Shown: one piece after another, positions 44,634 through 52,768 of the stretch
Numbering within the stretch: position 1 is the first letter of the stretch
Layout: each line of letters opens with the position of its first letter
Notes under the pieces: model-generated
The model's input: only the letters and a program-made list of their open reading frames with translations
Databases searched by the model: none
Told to the model about the DNA's origin: nothing
NCBI GenBank assembly: GCA_031551695.1
Contig: JAVBNG010000016.1
Span: 1-64,000, forward strand
Source of the DNA: JAAYCI01 sp031551695
GTDB taxonomy: Bacteria; Bacillota; Clostridia; Oscillospirales; Ruminococcaceae
Reading direction: 5' to 3'
Length of the DNA stretch: 64,000 nucleotides
Translations under genes and position numbers: made by a program

Positions 44634-45119
44634 ATGCAGAAAAAAGAAATGGTCGTTACATACGCCGGGCTTACCAAGTTGGAGTATGAACTGGACCAGC
44701 TGAAAACAGTGCGCCGCAAAGACATTGCCGAAAAAATAAAAGTGGCGCGCGGCTATGGCGACCTGAGTGAAAACAGCGAGTACGATGAGGCAAAGAACGA
44801 GCAAGGCATTATTGAAAGCCGCATTGCCGAACTGGAAACCATTCTGAAAAACATCCGCGTGGTGGACGAAGACGAGCTGACCACCGAGCACGTGATGGTG
44901 GGCAGCCACGTGAAGCTGAAAGACGAAGACGGCGACGACGCCGAGTTCGATATTGTGGGCAGCACCGAAGCCGACCCCATGAGCGGGAAGATCAGCGATG
45001 AATCGCCCGTGGGCGCGGCGCTGATGGGCCACGGCGTGGACGACAACGTGGAAGTGCACCTGCCCTCCGGCGCCGTGGTGAACTACCGCATTGCTGAAAT
45101 CACCAAATCCGCCCTGTAG
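44634..45119 (+). CDS. greA: Transcription elongation factor GreA
   Basis: 161 residues from the ATG at 44634, set by AAAGGAG nine bases upstream; an in-frame ATG at 44574 lies inside the second leader hairpin. The N-terminal coiled coil has DLSENSEYDEAKNEQ (about 45-59), whose acidic tip reaches the RNA polymerase active site to trigger transcript cleavage, and the C-terminal FKBP-like domain spans about 83-161. GreA rescues backtracked polymerase. The leader carries two terminator-like hairpins, pointing to regulation by attenuation. Confidence 0.95.
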   Translation: MQKKEMVVTYAGLTKLEYELDQLKTVRRKDIAEKIKVARGYGDLSENSEYDEAKNEQGIIESRIAELETILKNIRVVDEDELTTEHVMVGSHVKLKDEDGDDAEFDIVGSTEADPMSGKISDESPVGAALMGHGVDDNVEVHLPSGAVVNYRIAEITKSAL

Positions 45120-45378
45120 CGCGTGGCCGTGCGGGGCGAAATCACGCATAAAGATGCAAAGCATCTTTTGCGCTCTGGGTGCAAGAGGAATCTCTTGCGC
45201 CCTTGATTTAAAGTGGCGGTTATTGGGTTGGCATCGAAGGCGCAAAGCAGCACATTACACACGAGCCGCGCAGCGCGCGGCGATAATGACCGGCGCGGCA
45301 CGCGCCCGTTCTTGATTAAAAGTTATGGTACATTGATTAGAAGCTGAACGATAGGAATAAATGACAGAGGGAGCGAGC
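45120..45378. other. Hairpin-rich intergenic region between greA and lysS
   Basis: No coding sequence seen. Small hairpins include AAGATGC-AAA-GCATCTT (about 45152-45168), GCAAGAGGAATCTCTTGC (about 45181-45198) and CCGCGCAGCGCGCGG (about 45270). A weak TTGATT...TACATT promoter pair lies near 45313-45336 for lysS. Confidence 0.4.
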
Positions 45379-46983
45379 ATGGCGGAAGAAAAGAACGCAC
45401 AAATGAACGGCACGCAAAACGAGGCCCCGGCGCCTGTCAGCGCCGAAGAGGCCGAGCGTGACTATAATGAACTGGTGAAGATCCGCCGCGAAAAGCTGGC
45501 CGCCCTGCAGGCGGACGGCAAAGACCCCTATGAGATCACCAATTACCCGGTAGACGCCTACGCCGCCGGCGTGAAAGCCGCCTTTCAAGACCCCGCCGAA
45601 GGCGAGGAAGGTCCCCGCGTGTGCCTGGCCGGGCGCATGATGTCCAAACGCGTGATGGGCAAAGCCAGCTTTGCCGATTTGCGCGACGCATCGGGTAATA
45701 TCCAGATGTACATCAAGCGCGACGACGTGGGCGAAGAGGCCTACGCCGCCTTTAAAAAGTTCGACATCGGCGACCTTGTGGGCGTGAAGGGCTTCGTTTT
45801 CCGCACCAAGATGGGCGAAATTTCCGTGCACGCCCACGAAATCGTGCTGCTCTCCAAAAGCCTGCTGCCCATGCCGGAAAAATGGCACGGCCTGAAAGAC
45901 CAGGAGCTGCGCTACCGCCAGCGCTACCTCGATCTCATCGTGAACCCGGACGTGAAGGCCACCTTCGCCAGGCGCAGCGCCGTCATCCGCGAGGTGCGGC
46001 GGTACCTGGACGACCGCGGCTTCCTCGAGGTGGAGACCCCCATTTTGCAGGTGCAGGCCGGCGGCGCGGCGGCGCGGCCGTTCATCACCCACCACAACAC
46101 CCTCGATATCGACATGTACATGCGCATCGCGGTGGAGCTGTATTTGAAGCGGCTCATCGTGGGCGGCTTCGACAAAGTGTACGAGCTGGGCCGCAATTTC
46201 CGCAACGAGGGCATGGACCATTCCCACAACCCCGAATTTACCATGCTGGAGTTCTACGTGGCTTACACCAACTACGAGGGCATCATGGACATGTGCGAGG
46301 ACATGCTGCGCACCGTGACGCGCAAGGTGTGCGGCGGCACGGCTGTGGTAACGCTGGACGGCGTGGAGTACGACCTGGAAAAACCCTTCCGGCGCATTAG
46401 CATGAAGGAAATTGTAAAGCAAAAAACCGGCGTGGACTTTGCCGCCGTGGCGGACACGCCGGCGGCCAAAAAGCTGGCGGACGAGCGCGGCGTGGAATAT
46501 GAAGACCACCACAGCCGCGGTGAAATTTTAAGCTTTTTCTACGAAAAATTCTGCGAGGCGGATTTGATTCAACCCACCTTTTTAACGGGCTACCCGGTGG
46601 AGATTTCGCCCCTCTCCAAAAAAGACCCCGCGGACCCTGGCTACACCGAGCGGTTCGAGCTGTTCATCGGCGGGCGCGAGTACGCCAACGGCTTTTCGGA
46701 GCTGAACGACCCCATCGACCAGCGCGAGCGCTTCGAATACCAGGAATTTTTGGCCGCCCACGGCGACGACGAGGCAAGCGGCGTGGACGAGGACTTCCTC
46801 ACCGCCCTCGAGTACGGCCTGCCGCCCACGGGGGGCATCGGCATCGGCATCGACCGGCTGGTGATGCTGCTGGCGGGGGCGACGTCCATCCGCGACGTGC
46901 TGCTGTTCCCCACCATGCGGCCCATTGCCGAGGCCCCGCGCGGCGAAAAAGCTGCGCCGAAGGATGAAGGCGGCAAGGCATGA
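45379..46983 (+). CDS. lysS: Lysyl-tRNA synthetase (class II)
   Basis: 534 residues. The OB-fold anticodon-binding domain lies at about 60-170 and the class II catalytic domain after it. Motif 1 region RQRYLDLIVN, motif 2 FRNEGMDHSHNPEFTMLEFY (about 273-292) and motif 3 GIGIGIDRLVMLLAG (about 486-500) are complete. Start at 45379 is favoured by GAGGGAGC upstream; an ATG at 45361 would add six residues. The first 30 residues are a nonconserved A/E/P-rich extension. The stop overlaps the start of ruvX (ATGA). Confidence 0.95.
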   Translation: MAEEKNAQMNGTQNEAPAPVSAEEAERDYNELVKIRREKLAALQADGKDPYEITNYPVDAYAAGVKAAFQDPAEGEEGPRVCLAGRMMSKRVMGKASFADLRDASGNIQMYIKRDDVGEEAYAAFKKFDIGDLVGVKGFVFRTKMGEISVHAHEIVLLSKSLLPMPEKWHGLKDQELRYRQRYLDLIVNPDVKATFARRSAVIREVRRYLDDRGFLEVETPILQVQAGGAAARPFITHHNTLDIDMYMRIAVELYLKRLIVGGFDKVYELGRNFRNEGMDHSHNPEFTMLEFYVAYTNYEGIMDMCEDMLRTVTRKVCGGTAVVTLDGVEYDLEKPFRRISMKEIVKQKTGVDFAAVADTPAAKKLADERGVEYEDHHSRGEILSFFYEKFCEADLIQPTFLTGYPVEISPLSKKDPADPGYTERFELFIGGREYANGFSELNDPIDQRERFEYQEFLAAHGDDEASGVDEDFLTALEYGLPPTGGIGIGIDRLVMLLAGATSIRDVLLFPTMRPIAEAPRGEKAAPKDEGGKA

Positions 46984-47405
46984 AAATCATGGCGGTAGAC
47001 TATGGCGACGCGCGCACGGGCCTTGCCGTGTGCGACCGCACCGAGACCCTTTCCAGCCCCGTGGGCATCATCCACGAAAAAAGCGTGGCCAAGGTGGCGG
47101 AGCAGATCGTATATGCCAGCCGGGAGTTTGAGGTGGGCATGGTGGTGCTGGGCCTGCCCGTGAACATGAACGGCAGCGAAGGCCCCCGCGCCGAAAAAAC
47201 CCGCCGGTTGGGCACCATGCTCAGTAATATTCTCGATGTTCCGCTTGAATATTACGATGAGCGCGGCACCACGAAGGAGGCGGCCACCCTGCTTAGCGAC
47301 AGCGGCACCTACGGCAAAAAGCGCAAAGACGTGCTGGACGCCGTGGCCGCCACCGTGATTTTGGACAGCTTTCTGGCCCGGCGGCGGGCCAGCGGCGACG
47401 GCTGA
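46980..47405 (+). CDS. ruvX: YqgF/RuvX Holliday-junction resolvase-like protein
   Basis: 141 residues, RNase H-like fold. VDYGDARTGLAVCD (about 5-18) holds the first acidic residue, LGLPVNMNGSEGPRAEKT (about 56-73) is the family loop and YDERGTTKEAA (about 91-101) holds the second acidic site; a third is in KDVLDAVAATVIL. In bacteria YqgF acts in 16S rRNA 5'-end maturation and has resolvase-like features. Overlaps lysS by 4 bp, so translation is coupled. Confidence 0.9.
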   Translation: MKIMAVDYGDARTGLAVCDRTETLSSPVGIIHEKSVAKVAEQIVYASREFEVGMVVLGLPVNMNGSEGPRAEKTRRLGTMLSNILDVPLEYYDERGTTKEAATLLSDSGTYGKKRKDVLDAVAATVILDSFLARRRASGDG

Positions 47406-47462
47406 GCACCGCGCCGGGCAAGACACCGCACCTTGGCGGAATGGAACACCCACAAAAAATTT

Positions 47463-47506
47463 AACCACCGCGTTTCAGGCGCATGTTCGCCTGAAATGCG
47501 GTGGTT
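47463..47506 (+). terminator. Long terminator-like hairpin after ruvX
   Basis: A 19-bp stem: AACCACCGCGTTTCAGGCG (47463-47481) with the matching arm at 47488-47506, one G-T pair. The T-run after it is short (TTGCTTTG). Confidence 0.7.
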
Positions 47507-47617
47507 TGCTTTGCGGGGTTGGTAAAATCACACGCCGCGTTTGTAGTCAAACGCCGCCCTTCTTCGTTTTAGTTTGCAGAACGGCTAAGCCCACCCGCAG
47601 CACAAGGAGGTACGACC

Positions 47618-48937
47618 ATGTTTAGCACAGCAGGCCAGTGGCCACTGTATATATCCGCCGCCGCGGGCGCCTTGCTGGCGCTGCCGGGGCTGTATTTCGC
47701 TGTCGTCAGCCTGCTGGGGCTGTTACCCAATAACACTGCAAAACAGCGCCGCAATTCAGATGACTGCACCCGAGCCGCGCAAGGCGCGGCGGCATTGGCT
47801 GGCCCTAGCCCTGCCACGGACTCGGCCCGCTTTGCCGTTTTGGTGGCCGCCCGCAACGAAGAAGGCGTTATCGGCCAGCTGGTGGACAGCCTGTACGCCC
47901 AAAATTACCCAGGCGACCGGTATGAGGTGCTGGTGGCACCGAACAACTGCACCGACGCCACAGCCGAAGTTGCCGCCGGGCACGGCGCGTCCATTTTCCA
48001 CGTGCAAACCCCCGTGCGCAGCAAGGGCGAGGTTTTGCGCCAGATGTGTGATTACGTTTTGGCCTTTGGCCGGTTCGATGCCGTGTGCATCTTCGACGCG
48101 GACAATTTGGTGCACCCGGACTTCCTGCAAAAGATGAACGACGCTTACACGGCCGGCGCAAATGCGGCCCAAAGCTTCCGCGACACGAAAAACCCCGCCG
48201 CCTCCGCCGTTGCCACCTGCCACGCCCTGGGCTTTTGGCTGGCCAGCCGGTTTTACAACGCGGGGCACAGCGCCATGGGCCTCTCCGCGCTTATGAGCGG
48301 CTGCGGCATCATGGTTAGCACGCGGCTACTGCGGCAGCTTGGCGGCTGGAACACGTCCACCATTACCGAGGACTATGAATTCACCGCCCAGGCGGCCCTG
48401 GCCGGCGAGCGTGTGTGGTACGTGCCAAAGGCCATTATTTACGACGAACAGCCCCTTACCCTGGCCCAAAGCTGGCGCCAGCGCCGCCGCTGGGAGAGCG
48501 GCCACACGCAAGGGATGCACAAATACTTTTCCGCCCTAATGCAAAAAGGCACACGGCGCCAAAACGCCGTATGCCTAGACCTCGCCCTGATGTTTGCCAC
48601 GCCCGCCACCATGTATCTTTCGCTGGTGAACACCGGCGTGCAAATGGCCGCCAGCCTGTACAATTTGCCTGCCACCGGGCTGGACCCCATGGGCCTGCTG
48701 TTTTCCGGCGCGCTGGCGTTGGGCGCGCTGTACGCCGTCATCACCGCGGCGGCCGCCTTCGTTGCCTTCCTGCACATGGGCAAGCGGGCATGCACCGCGT
48801 GGCGCGGCATTCTGGCCTTCGCGCCGTTCCTGCTCACCTGTGTGCCCGTCACCCTACTCAGCTTGTTCCATCAGGAAAAGCACTGGAAACCCATTGTGCA
48901 CACCTGCACTGTCTCGATTGGGGATTTGGCGGCATAA
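47618..48937 (+). CDS. Membrane glycosyltransferase, GT2 family (processive type)
   Basis: 439 residues. One N-terminal helix (about 7-30), a cytoplasmic GT-A domain (about 65-290) and two to three C-terminal helices (about 320-430). FAVLVAARNEEGVIGQLVDSL, DADNLVHPDF (metal/sugar-nucleotide site), EDYEFTAQA and SWRQRRRWESG (the Q(R/Q)xRW motif) mark the hyaluronan/cellulose-synthase-like group that makes polysaccharide while moving it out. Product unknown. AAGGAGG precedes the ATG. Monocistronic, with structured repeat copy C just downstream. Confidence 0.88.
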   Translation: MFSTAGQWPLYISAAAGALLALPGLYFAVVSLLGLLPNNTAKQRRNSDDCTRAAQGAAALAGPSPATDSARFAVLVAARNEEGVIGQLVDSLYAQNYPGDRYEVLVAPNNCTDATAEVAAGHGASIFHVQTPVRSKGEVLRQMCDYVLAFGRFDAVCIFDADNLVHPDFLQKMNDAYTAGANAAQSFRDTKNPAASAVATCHALGFWLASRFYNAGHSAMGLSALMSGCGIMVSTRLLRQLGGWNTSTITEDYEFTAQAALAGERVWYVPKAIIYDEQPLTLAQSWRQRRRWESGHTQGMHKYFSALMQKGTRRQNAVCLDLALMFATPATMYLSLVNTGVQMAASLYNLPATGLDPMGLLFSGALALGALYAVITAAAAFVAFLHMGKRACTAWRGILAFAPFLLTCVPVTLLSLFHQEKHWKPIVHTCTVSIGDLAA

Positions 48938-48983
48938 GAGTGAGCGCCGAATAATGCCATACCTTTGGGTGCGTTTATGTACC

Positions 48984-49108
48984 GCGTTCTATGGCGTGAT
49001 ACGCGACGCACATCTACCTTCCGCGCTCTGCCGTGTACAGCGCTTCGCACTGTTCACCGCAGAGCTTGCGGCTGATGATATGCTTACGCGCATCCCGCCC
49101 CAAAACGC
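48984..49108 (-). repeat. Structured intergenic repeat, copy C
   Basis: Outer arms 48984-49005 and 49087-49108 pair at 17 of 22 positions; three of the five mismatches become G-U on the minus strand. Conserved strands ACATCTACCTTCCGCG (49010-49025) and TTGCGGCTGATGATATGC (49066-49083). Middle stem CTCTGC/GCAGAG is perfect; apical hairpin ACAGCGC-TTC-GCACTGT. It lies between convergent genes. A separate small hairpin, AGACGCGAAGCGTCT, follows near 49179-49193. Confidence 0.85.
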
Positions 49109-49220
49109 TGGCATGTGCAGAATTTTACCATCAAAGACGTTAGCCTGTTATTTGCGCCCAAGCGCCGCCGAAGACGCGAAGCGTCTTTTGCGGCGTGCCA
49201 CCGTCCAGTCCGGTCACGCA

Positions 49221-49859
49221 CTAATACCCCAGCGCTTCCCCCACCAAAATCACCTTGACGCGGTCCGGCTTGCTTTGCGCGCGCAGCACAAGCTCTGTGC
49301 AGCACAGGCGGTCTGTGCCGCGGCAGGCAGCGTCTTCGCACACGCCGTCCATGTGGCACGGCGTGTTTTTGTTCAGGCGCTGGACGTTTGCCGGGGCGGC
49401 CACCTCAGCGCCGCGGCGGCGCGCGGCGGCAAGGTCCTCCACCAGCTTGTTCACCCCCACCACCAGCACCACTTTATTCGGCCCGTAGGCAATGGCCGCA
49501 CTGCGGTTGCAGTGGCCGTCCACTTCATACACTTCGCCCTGCATGGTAACGGCGTTGGCCGAAGCAAAATACACGTCCGCCTCAAAGGCGGCGCGCTCCA
49601 GCGCCGCGCGGTCCGCTCCGGGGGCGCCCCGGTCCAAAAAGGTGTAGGCCCCGCTTGTGATGATGTCCATCACGCCGCACTCGGCCAGGGTGGCGCTGCC
49701 GCCGCAGGCAACCTTATCCCCCGCGTGCAGCATCCCCTTCACAAGGGCGGGCACGTCCGCCGCCGTTTTGGCGATGAACGCCTCCATATTGGCTTCGCAA
49801 AGGGCTTTTTGCGCCCGAGCCAATTTTTGTTCCATCACTTTCGCGACATTTGCATCCAT
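49221..49859 (-). CDS. LUD domain protein (LutC/DUF162-like)
   Basis: 212 residues. The LUD fold is visible in DKVACGGSATLAECGVMDII (about 48-67), ANAVTMQGEVYEVDGHCNR (about 99-117) and VVLVVGVNKLVEDL (about 129-142). The C-terminus has a cysteine group (CEDAACRGTDRLCC) as in other clostridial stand-alone LUD proteins. LutC takes part in lactate oxidation when LutA and LutB are present; neither is in this window, so the function here is open. GGAGAAC upstream of the ATG. Confidence 0.85.
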   Translation of the reverse strand: MDANVAKVMEQKLARAQKALCEANMEAFIAKTAADVPALVKGMLHAGDKVACGGSATLAECGVMDIITSGAYTFLDRGAPGADRAALERAAFEADVYFASANAVTMQGEVYEVDGHCNRSAAIAYGPNKVVLVVGVNKLVEDLAAARRRGAEVAAPANVQRLNKNTPCHMDGVCEDAACRGTDRLCCTELVLRAQSKPDRVKVILVGEALGY

Positions 49860-49955
49860 GTTTTGTTCTCCTTTGTTTGACGCGGTGTTTATTTTTTTAC
49901 AATTTTATTTTATAATTACATTTGTACGCTAAAACACGCAGGAGGGCAACATCCA

Positions 49956-50864
49956 ATGAACAAAACCACACCGGTTATAGCCGCGCAAGCCACCGAAACA
50001 CCTATGGACGCTATTCCTGTAGCGCCCACCGAAGCCGGCGCCGGCGCAGAGCCGCCGGAGAGCATTGCCGAGACCAAAGGCCGGCGGCACAGGCCCAAAA
50101 AAGAAAAAAAGCACCTTCTAAAGCATAAGGACGTGAACGACGGCGCGCCCAGCTTTGCCGATGGCATCAACATCTACAAGCTTCTGTGGGTGTTCATTGT
50201 GTGCAGCTTTTTGGGCGTGCTGATTGAAACGCTGTTCGTGTGGACCACCACCGGCGAGCTGATGCGCCGCAGCGGCATGCTGTACGGCCCGTTCAACCAA
50301 ATCTACGGCTTTGGCGGGGTGCTGTTCACCCTGTGCCTGTACCGCTTTCGCAACCGAAGCGCCCTGCTTATTTTTTGTGTGGCGGGGCTTCTCGGCATGG
50401 CCTTCGAGTTTTTGTGCAGCCTGTTACAGGAGATGATGTTCGGCAGCACCTCTTGGGACTATTCCCAGATGCCCACATCCATCGGCGGGCGCACGAACAT
50501 CCTGTACGGCGTGTTTTGGGGTATCTTGGGCCTGGTGTTCATGGATCATATCTGGCCCTTTTTGGACGAGCTGATTGAGCGCATTCCCAACACCGTTGGC
50601 AAAACCGCCACCATCGTCGTCTCGGTGGCCCTGGCCTTGGACCTTGCCCTCTCCGGCCTTGCCGTTGCCCGCACGGGCGATCGCGCACAGGGCGTGCCAC
50701 CCACCACCTCTGTGGGCCGCTGGCTGGACGACACCTACCCGGACGCCGTGATGACGGCCAAATACCCCAGCATGCAGTTTACCCACGCGCCGGCGAACGC
50801 GGCCACAACGAGCGCCACAGAGACGGGCGCGCCCGCCGCGGAGGCAGGAAACACTGCTGCGTAG
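49956..50864 (+). CDS. CmpB-type putative ABC-transporter membrane protein (PF06541-like)
   Basis: 302 residues. A disordered A/P/E/K-rich N-terminus (1-65) with a lysine cluster (RPKKEKKHLLKHK) is followed by five to six helices (about 72-235). WVFIVCSFLGVLIETLFVW and YGPFNQIYGFGGVLFTL are typical of this family, and SWDYSQMPTSIGGRTNILYG is the conserved loop before TM4. The tail after residue 250 is soluble. Despite the family name, transport activity is not established. Single gene. Confidence 0.8.
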   Translation: MNKTTPVIAAQATETPMDAIPVAPTEAGAGAEPPESIAETKGRRHRPKKEKKHLLKHKDVNDGAPSFADGINIYKLLWVFIVCSFLGVLIETLFVWTTTGELMRRSGMLYGPFNQIYGFGGVLFTLCLYRFRNRSALLIFCVAGLLGMAFEFLCSLLQEMMFGSTSWDYSQMPTSIGGRTNILYGVFWGILGLVFMDHIWPFLDELIERIPNTVGKTATIVVSVALALDLALSGLAVARTGDRAQGVPPTTSVGRWLDDTYPDAVMTAKYPSMQFTHAPANAATTSATETGAPAAEAGNTAA

Positions 50865-50905
50865 GGCTGTCTGGAAACCCGAAGCCCACGAAGGGAAAGA
50901 TTTTG

Positions 50906-51901
50906 CTACGAAAACAACCGCCGCACGCGGTAGTCGACGTAAACGAACATGCCTGCGACCATACTGCCCTCTGCCCAAAAGCAGGCGGGCAGGTTTTTTA
51001 TGCGGAATTCCGGCTTATCCAGTTTTCCCAGCATCCGGAAGGCCTCTTTCATGCCCTGCCGCCAGGGTTTGCCGAAGCCGCGCAGAGTAAAAAACAGCGT
51101 TTTTACGCCATAACCGATAAGCAAAAACGGGAAATTCAACACCAGCATCACGATGGGCATGTTTTTGTAGGGCAGCAGAATATTGTTTCGGCCGCTTTGC
51201 ACGCTTTTAAAGTCGTTGTACTTGGCGCCGGAAGTGCCGCTGGTGGTGGCCCCGCAAATATGGGTGCACACGGCGGCGGGTTCCAGCACGTTGCGGTAGC
51301 CCGCGTGGTTCGCCCGCCAGCCGATGTCCACATCCTCCAAATAGGCAAAAAAGTGCTCGTCGAACAGGCCAATCTCGTCCAAAATGGATTTGCGGTACAT
51401 GGCGGCGCCCCCGCAGGCGGAAAAAATGCGCCGCGGCGTTTGGTAGCGCGCGGCGGCCAGACCGTCGCCCCGCTTGCACGCCCAGCCAAGGATGGTCATA
51501 TAGTCGCCCGCGTCGTCCGCCTTTTCCGGCTCAAAATGCCGCAGCATCAGGGCTTGGGCGGAAAAAACGCGCCCGTCCTTGTCCATGGCGGCGCCCAGCT
51601 TTTCCAGCATATCCGGCTTTGCGAAGGCGTCGTTGTTGAACAGCAGTACATATTCGCCCTTCGCCGCCTTGATGCCCTTGTTCACCGCCGCCGAAAAGCC
51701 GGTGTTTTCGGCGTTTTCAAACAGGGTGCAGTTTTCGCGTGCCGCGGCAAAGCCCCGCGCGGCGGCCAGGCTTTCGTCGGTGGAGCCGTTGTCAATGATC
51801 AACAGTTCAAAATCCTGCTCGGTTTGGGCGTACAGGCTTTCCACACAGCCCGTAAACCAGCCCGCCCCGTTCAGATTCGGCAGCACGATGCTGTAGCGCA
51901 T
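50906..51901 (-). CDS. GT2 family glycosyltransferase (rhamnosyltransferase-like)
   Basis: 331 residues. A GT-A domain (about 1-230) with SIVLPNLNGAGWFTGCVESL, LLFNNDAFAKPDML (the metal-binding DxD-like site is NND) and YLEDVDIGWRANHAGYRN, whose ED motif marks the catalytic base region. One to two membrane-binding segments lie near the C-terminus (about 255-285). Acts on a cell-surface glycan, acceptor unknown. It starts 24 bp after plsC on the same strand. Confidence 0.85.
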   Translation of the reverse strand: MRYSIVLPNLNGAGWFTGCVESLYAQTEQDFELLIIDNGSTDESLAAARGFAAARENCTLFENAENTGFSAAVNKGIKAAKGEYVLLFNNDAFAKPDMLEKLGAAMDKDGRVFSAQALMLRHFEPEKADDAGDYMTILGWACKRGDGLAAARYQTPRRIFSACGGAAMYRKSILDEIGLFDEHFFAYLEDVDIGWRANHAGYRNVLEPAAVCTHICGATTSGTSGAKYNDFKSVQSGRNNILLPYKNMPIVMLVLNFPFLLIGYGVKTLFFTLRGFGKPWRQGMKEAFRMLGKLDKPEFRIKNLPACFWAEGSMVAGMFVYVDYRVRRLFS

Positions 51902-51924
51902 GGCTCGTTCTCCTTTGCCTCTTT

Positions 51925-52683
51925 CTATTTGGCAAGGCGCTTCACGACAGGTGTGTTGCCGTTATTATCCTTTGCTGTGCGGATGAGGGTTTCCACCTTC
52001 TCCGGAAGAGCTTTTTGCTCTTCTTTGGAAAGGCCCGCCGTTTGCACCGGCGGCAAAATCTCCACCACCACGTGGGTGGGCTTCACCCGGTAATGGTTGC
52101 CTTCCAGGGCATAGAAGGTGCCGTCGATGGCGACGGGGACGATGGGCGCCTTGTTTTTTACCGCCGCGCGCATGGCGCCGCCCTTAAAATCATGCACGTC
52201 ACCGTCCTTCGAACGTGTTCCCTCGGGGAACACAATGATGCTTTCGCCCCGTTTCACAATGTCCACGGCGTCCTGCAGCGCCGCCGCCGAGCCACGGATG
52301 TCGTCCCGCGGCACAAAAACACAGCCCAGCGCCCGCATCCACATGCTTAAAAACGGGATGTGCGACAGTTCTTCCTTCGCCAAAAGGGCGTGGGGCTTGT
52401 CCAACTCCGCCAGCAGCACCGGAATGTCGATGTAGCTTTGGTGATTCGCCACATACACCACGGGCCCAGCGTCCGTGGGTAAATTCTCACGGCCGCGCAC
52501 CTCCACGTCCATGTGAATCACTTTATACAGCTTGCCGCCCCAGCCGCTTACTTGCGCGTTCAGCACTCGCGCCGCTTCTTCCGCGCGGCCACGGCGCTGC
52601 AAATAGCGCATGCGCAAATAATAAGGATATCGCGCAATGATGTAGGCAAACAGCCACACCGCATCCAGCAGGGTTTTTACCAT
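51925..52683 (-). CDS. plsC: 1-acyl-sn-glycerol-3-phosphate acyltransferase
   Basis: 252 residues. One N-terminal hydrophobic segment (about 5-22), then the acyltransferase motifs: block I NHQSYIDIP (HxxxxD, about 80-88), block II VFVPRDDIRG, block III FPEGTRSKDG (about 152-161) and block IV region VPVAIDGTF. It adds the second acyl chain to make phosphatidic acid at the membrane. GGAGGATAT precedes the ATG at 52683. Probably in one transcript with the following GT2 gene. Confidence 0.9.
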   Translation of the reverse strand: MVKTLLDAVWLFAYIIARYPYYLRMRYLQRRGRAEEAARVLNAQVSGWGGKLYKVIHMDVEVRGRENLPTDAGPVVYVANHQSYIDIPVLLAELDKPHALLAKEELSHIPFLSMWMRALGCVFVPRDDIRGSAAALQDAVDIVKRGESIIVFPEGTRSKDGDVHDFKGGAMRAAVKNKAPIVPVAIDGTFYALEGNHYRVKPTHVVVEILPPVQTAGLSKEEQKALPEKVETLIRTAKDNNGNTPVVKRLAK

Positions 52684-52768
52684 AGGGATATCCTCCAGTA
52701 TAATATACCATTTGTAAAACTAAAATGATTGGTAGCCGGCCCATTGCGGCTGAAAAAGCCTGTGTGTG

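Noticed and set aside
45120..45378. Possible further copy of the structured repeat between greA and lysS
   Set aside because: Hairpin-rich, but neither conserved strand of the family is present.
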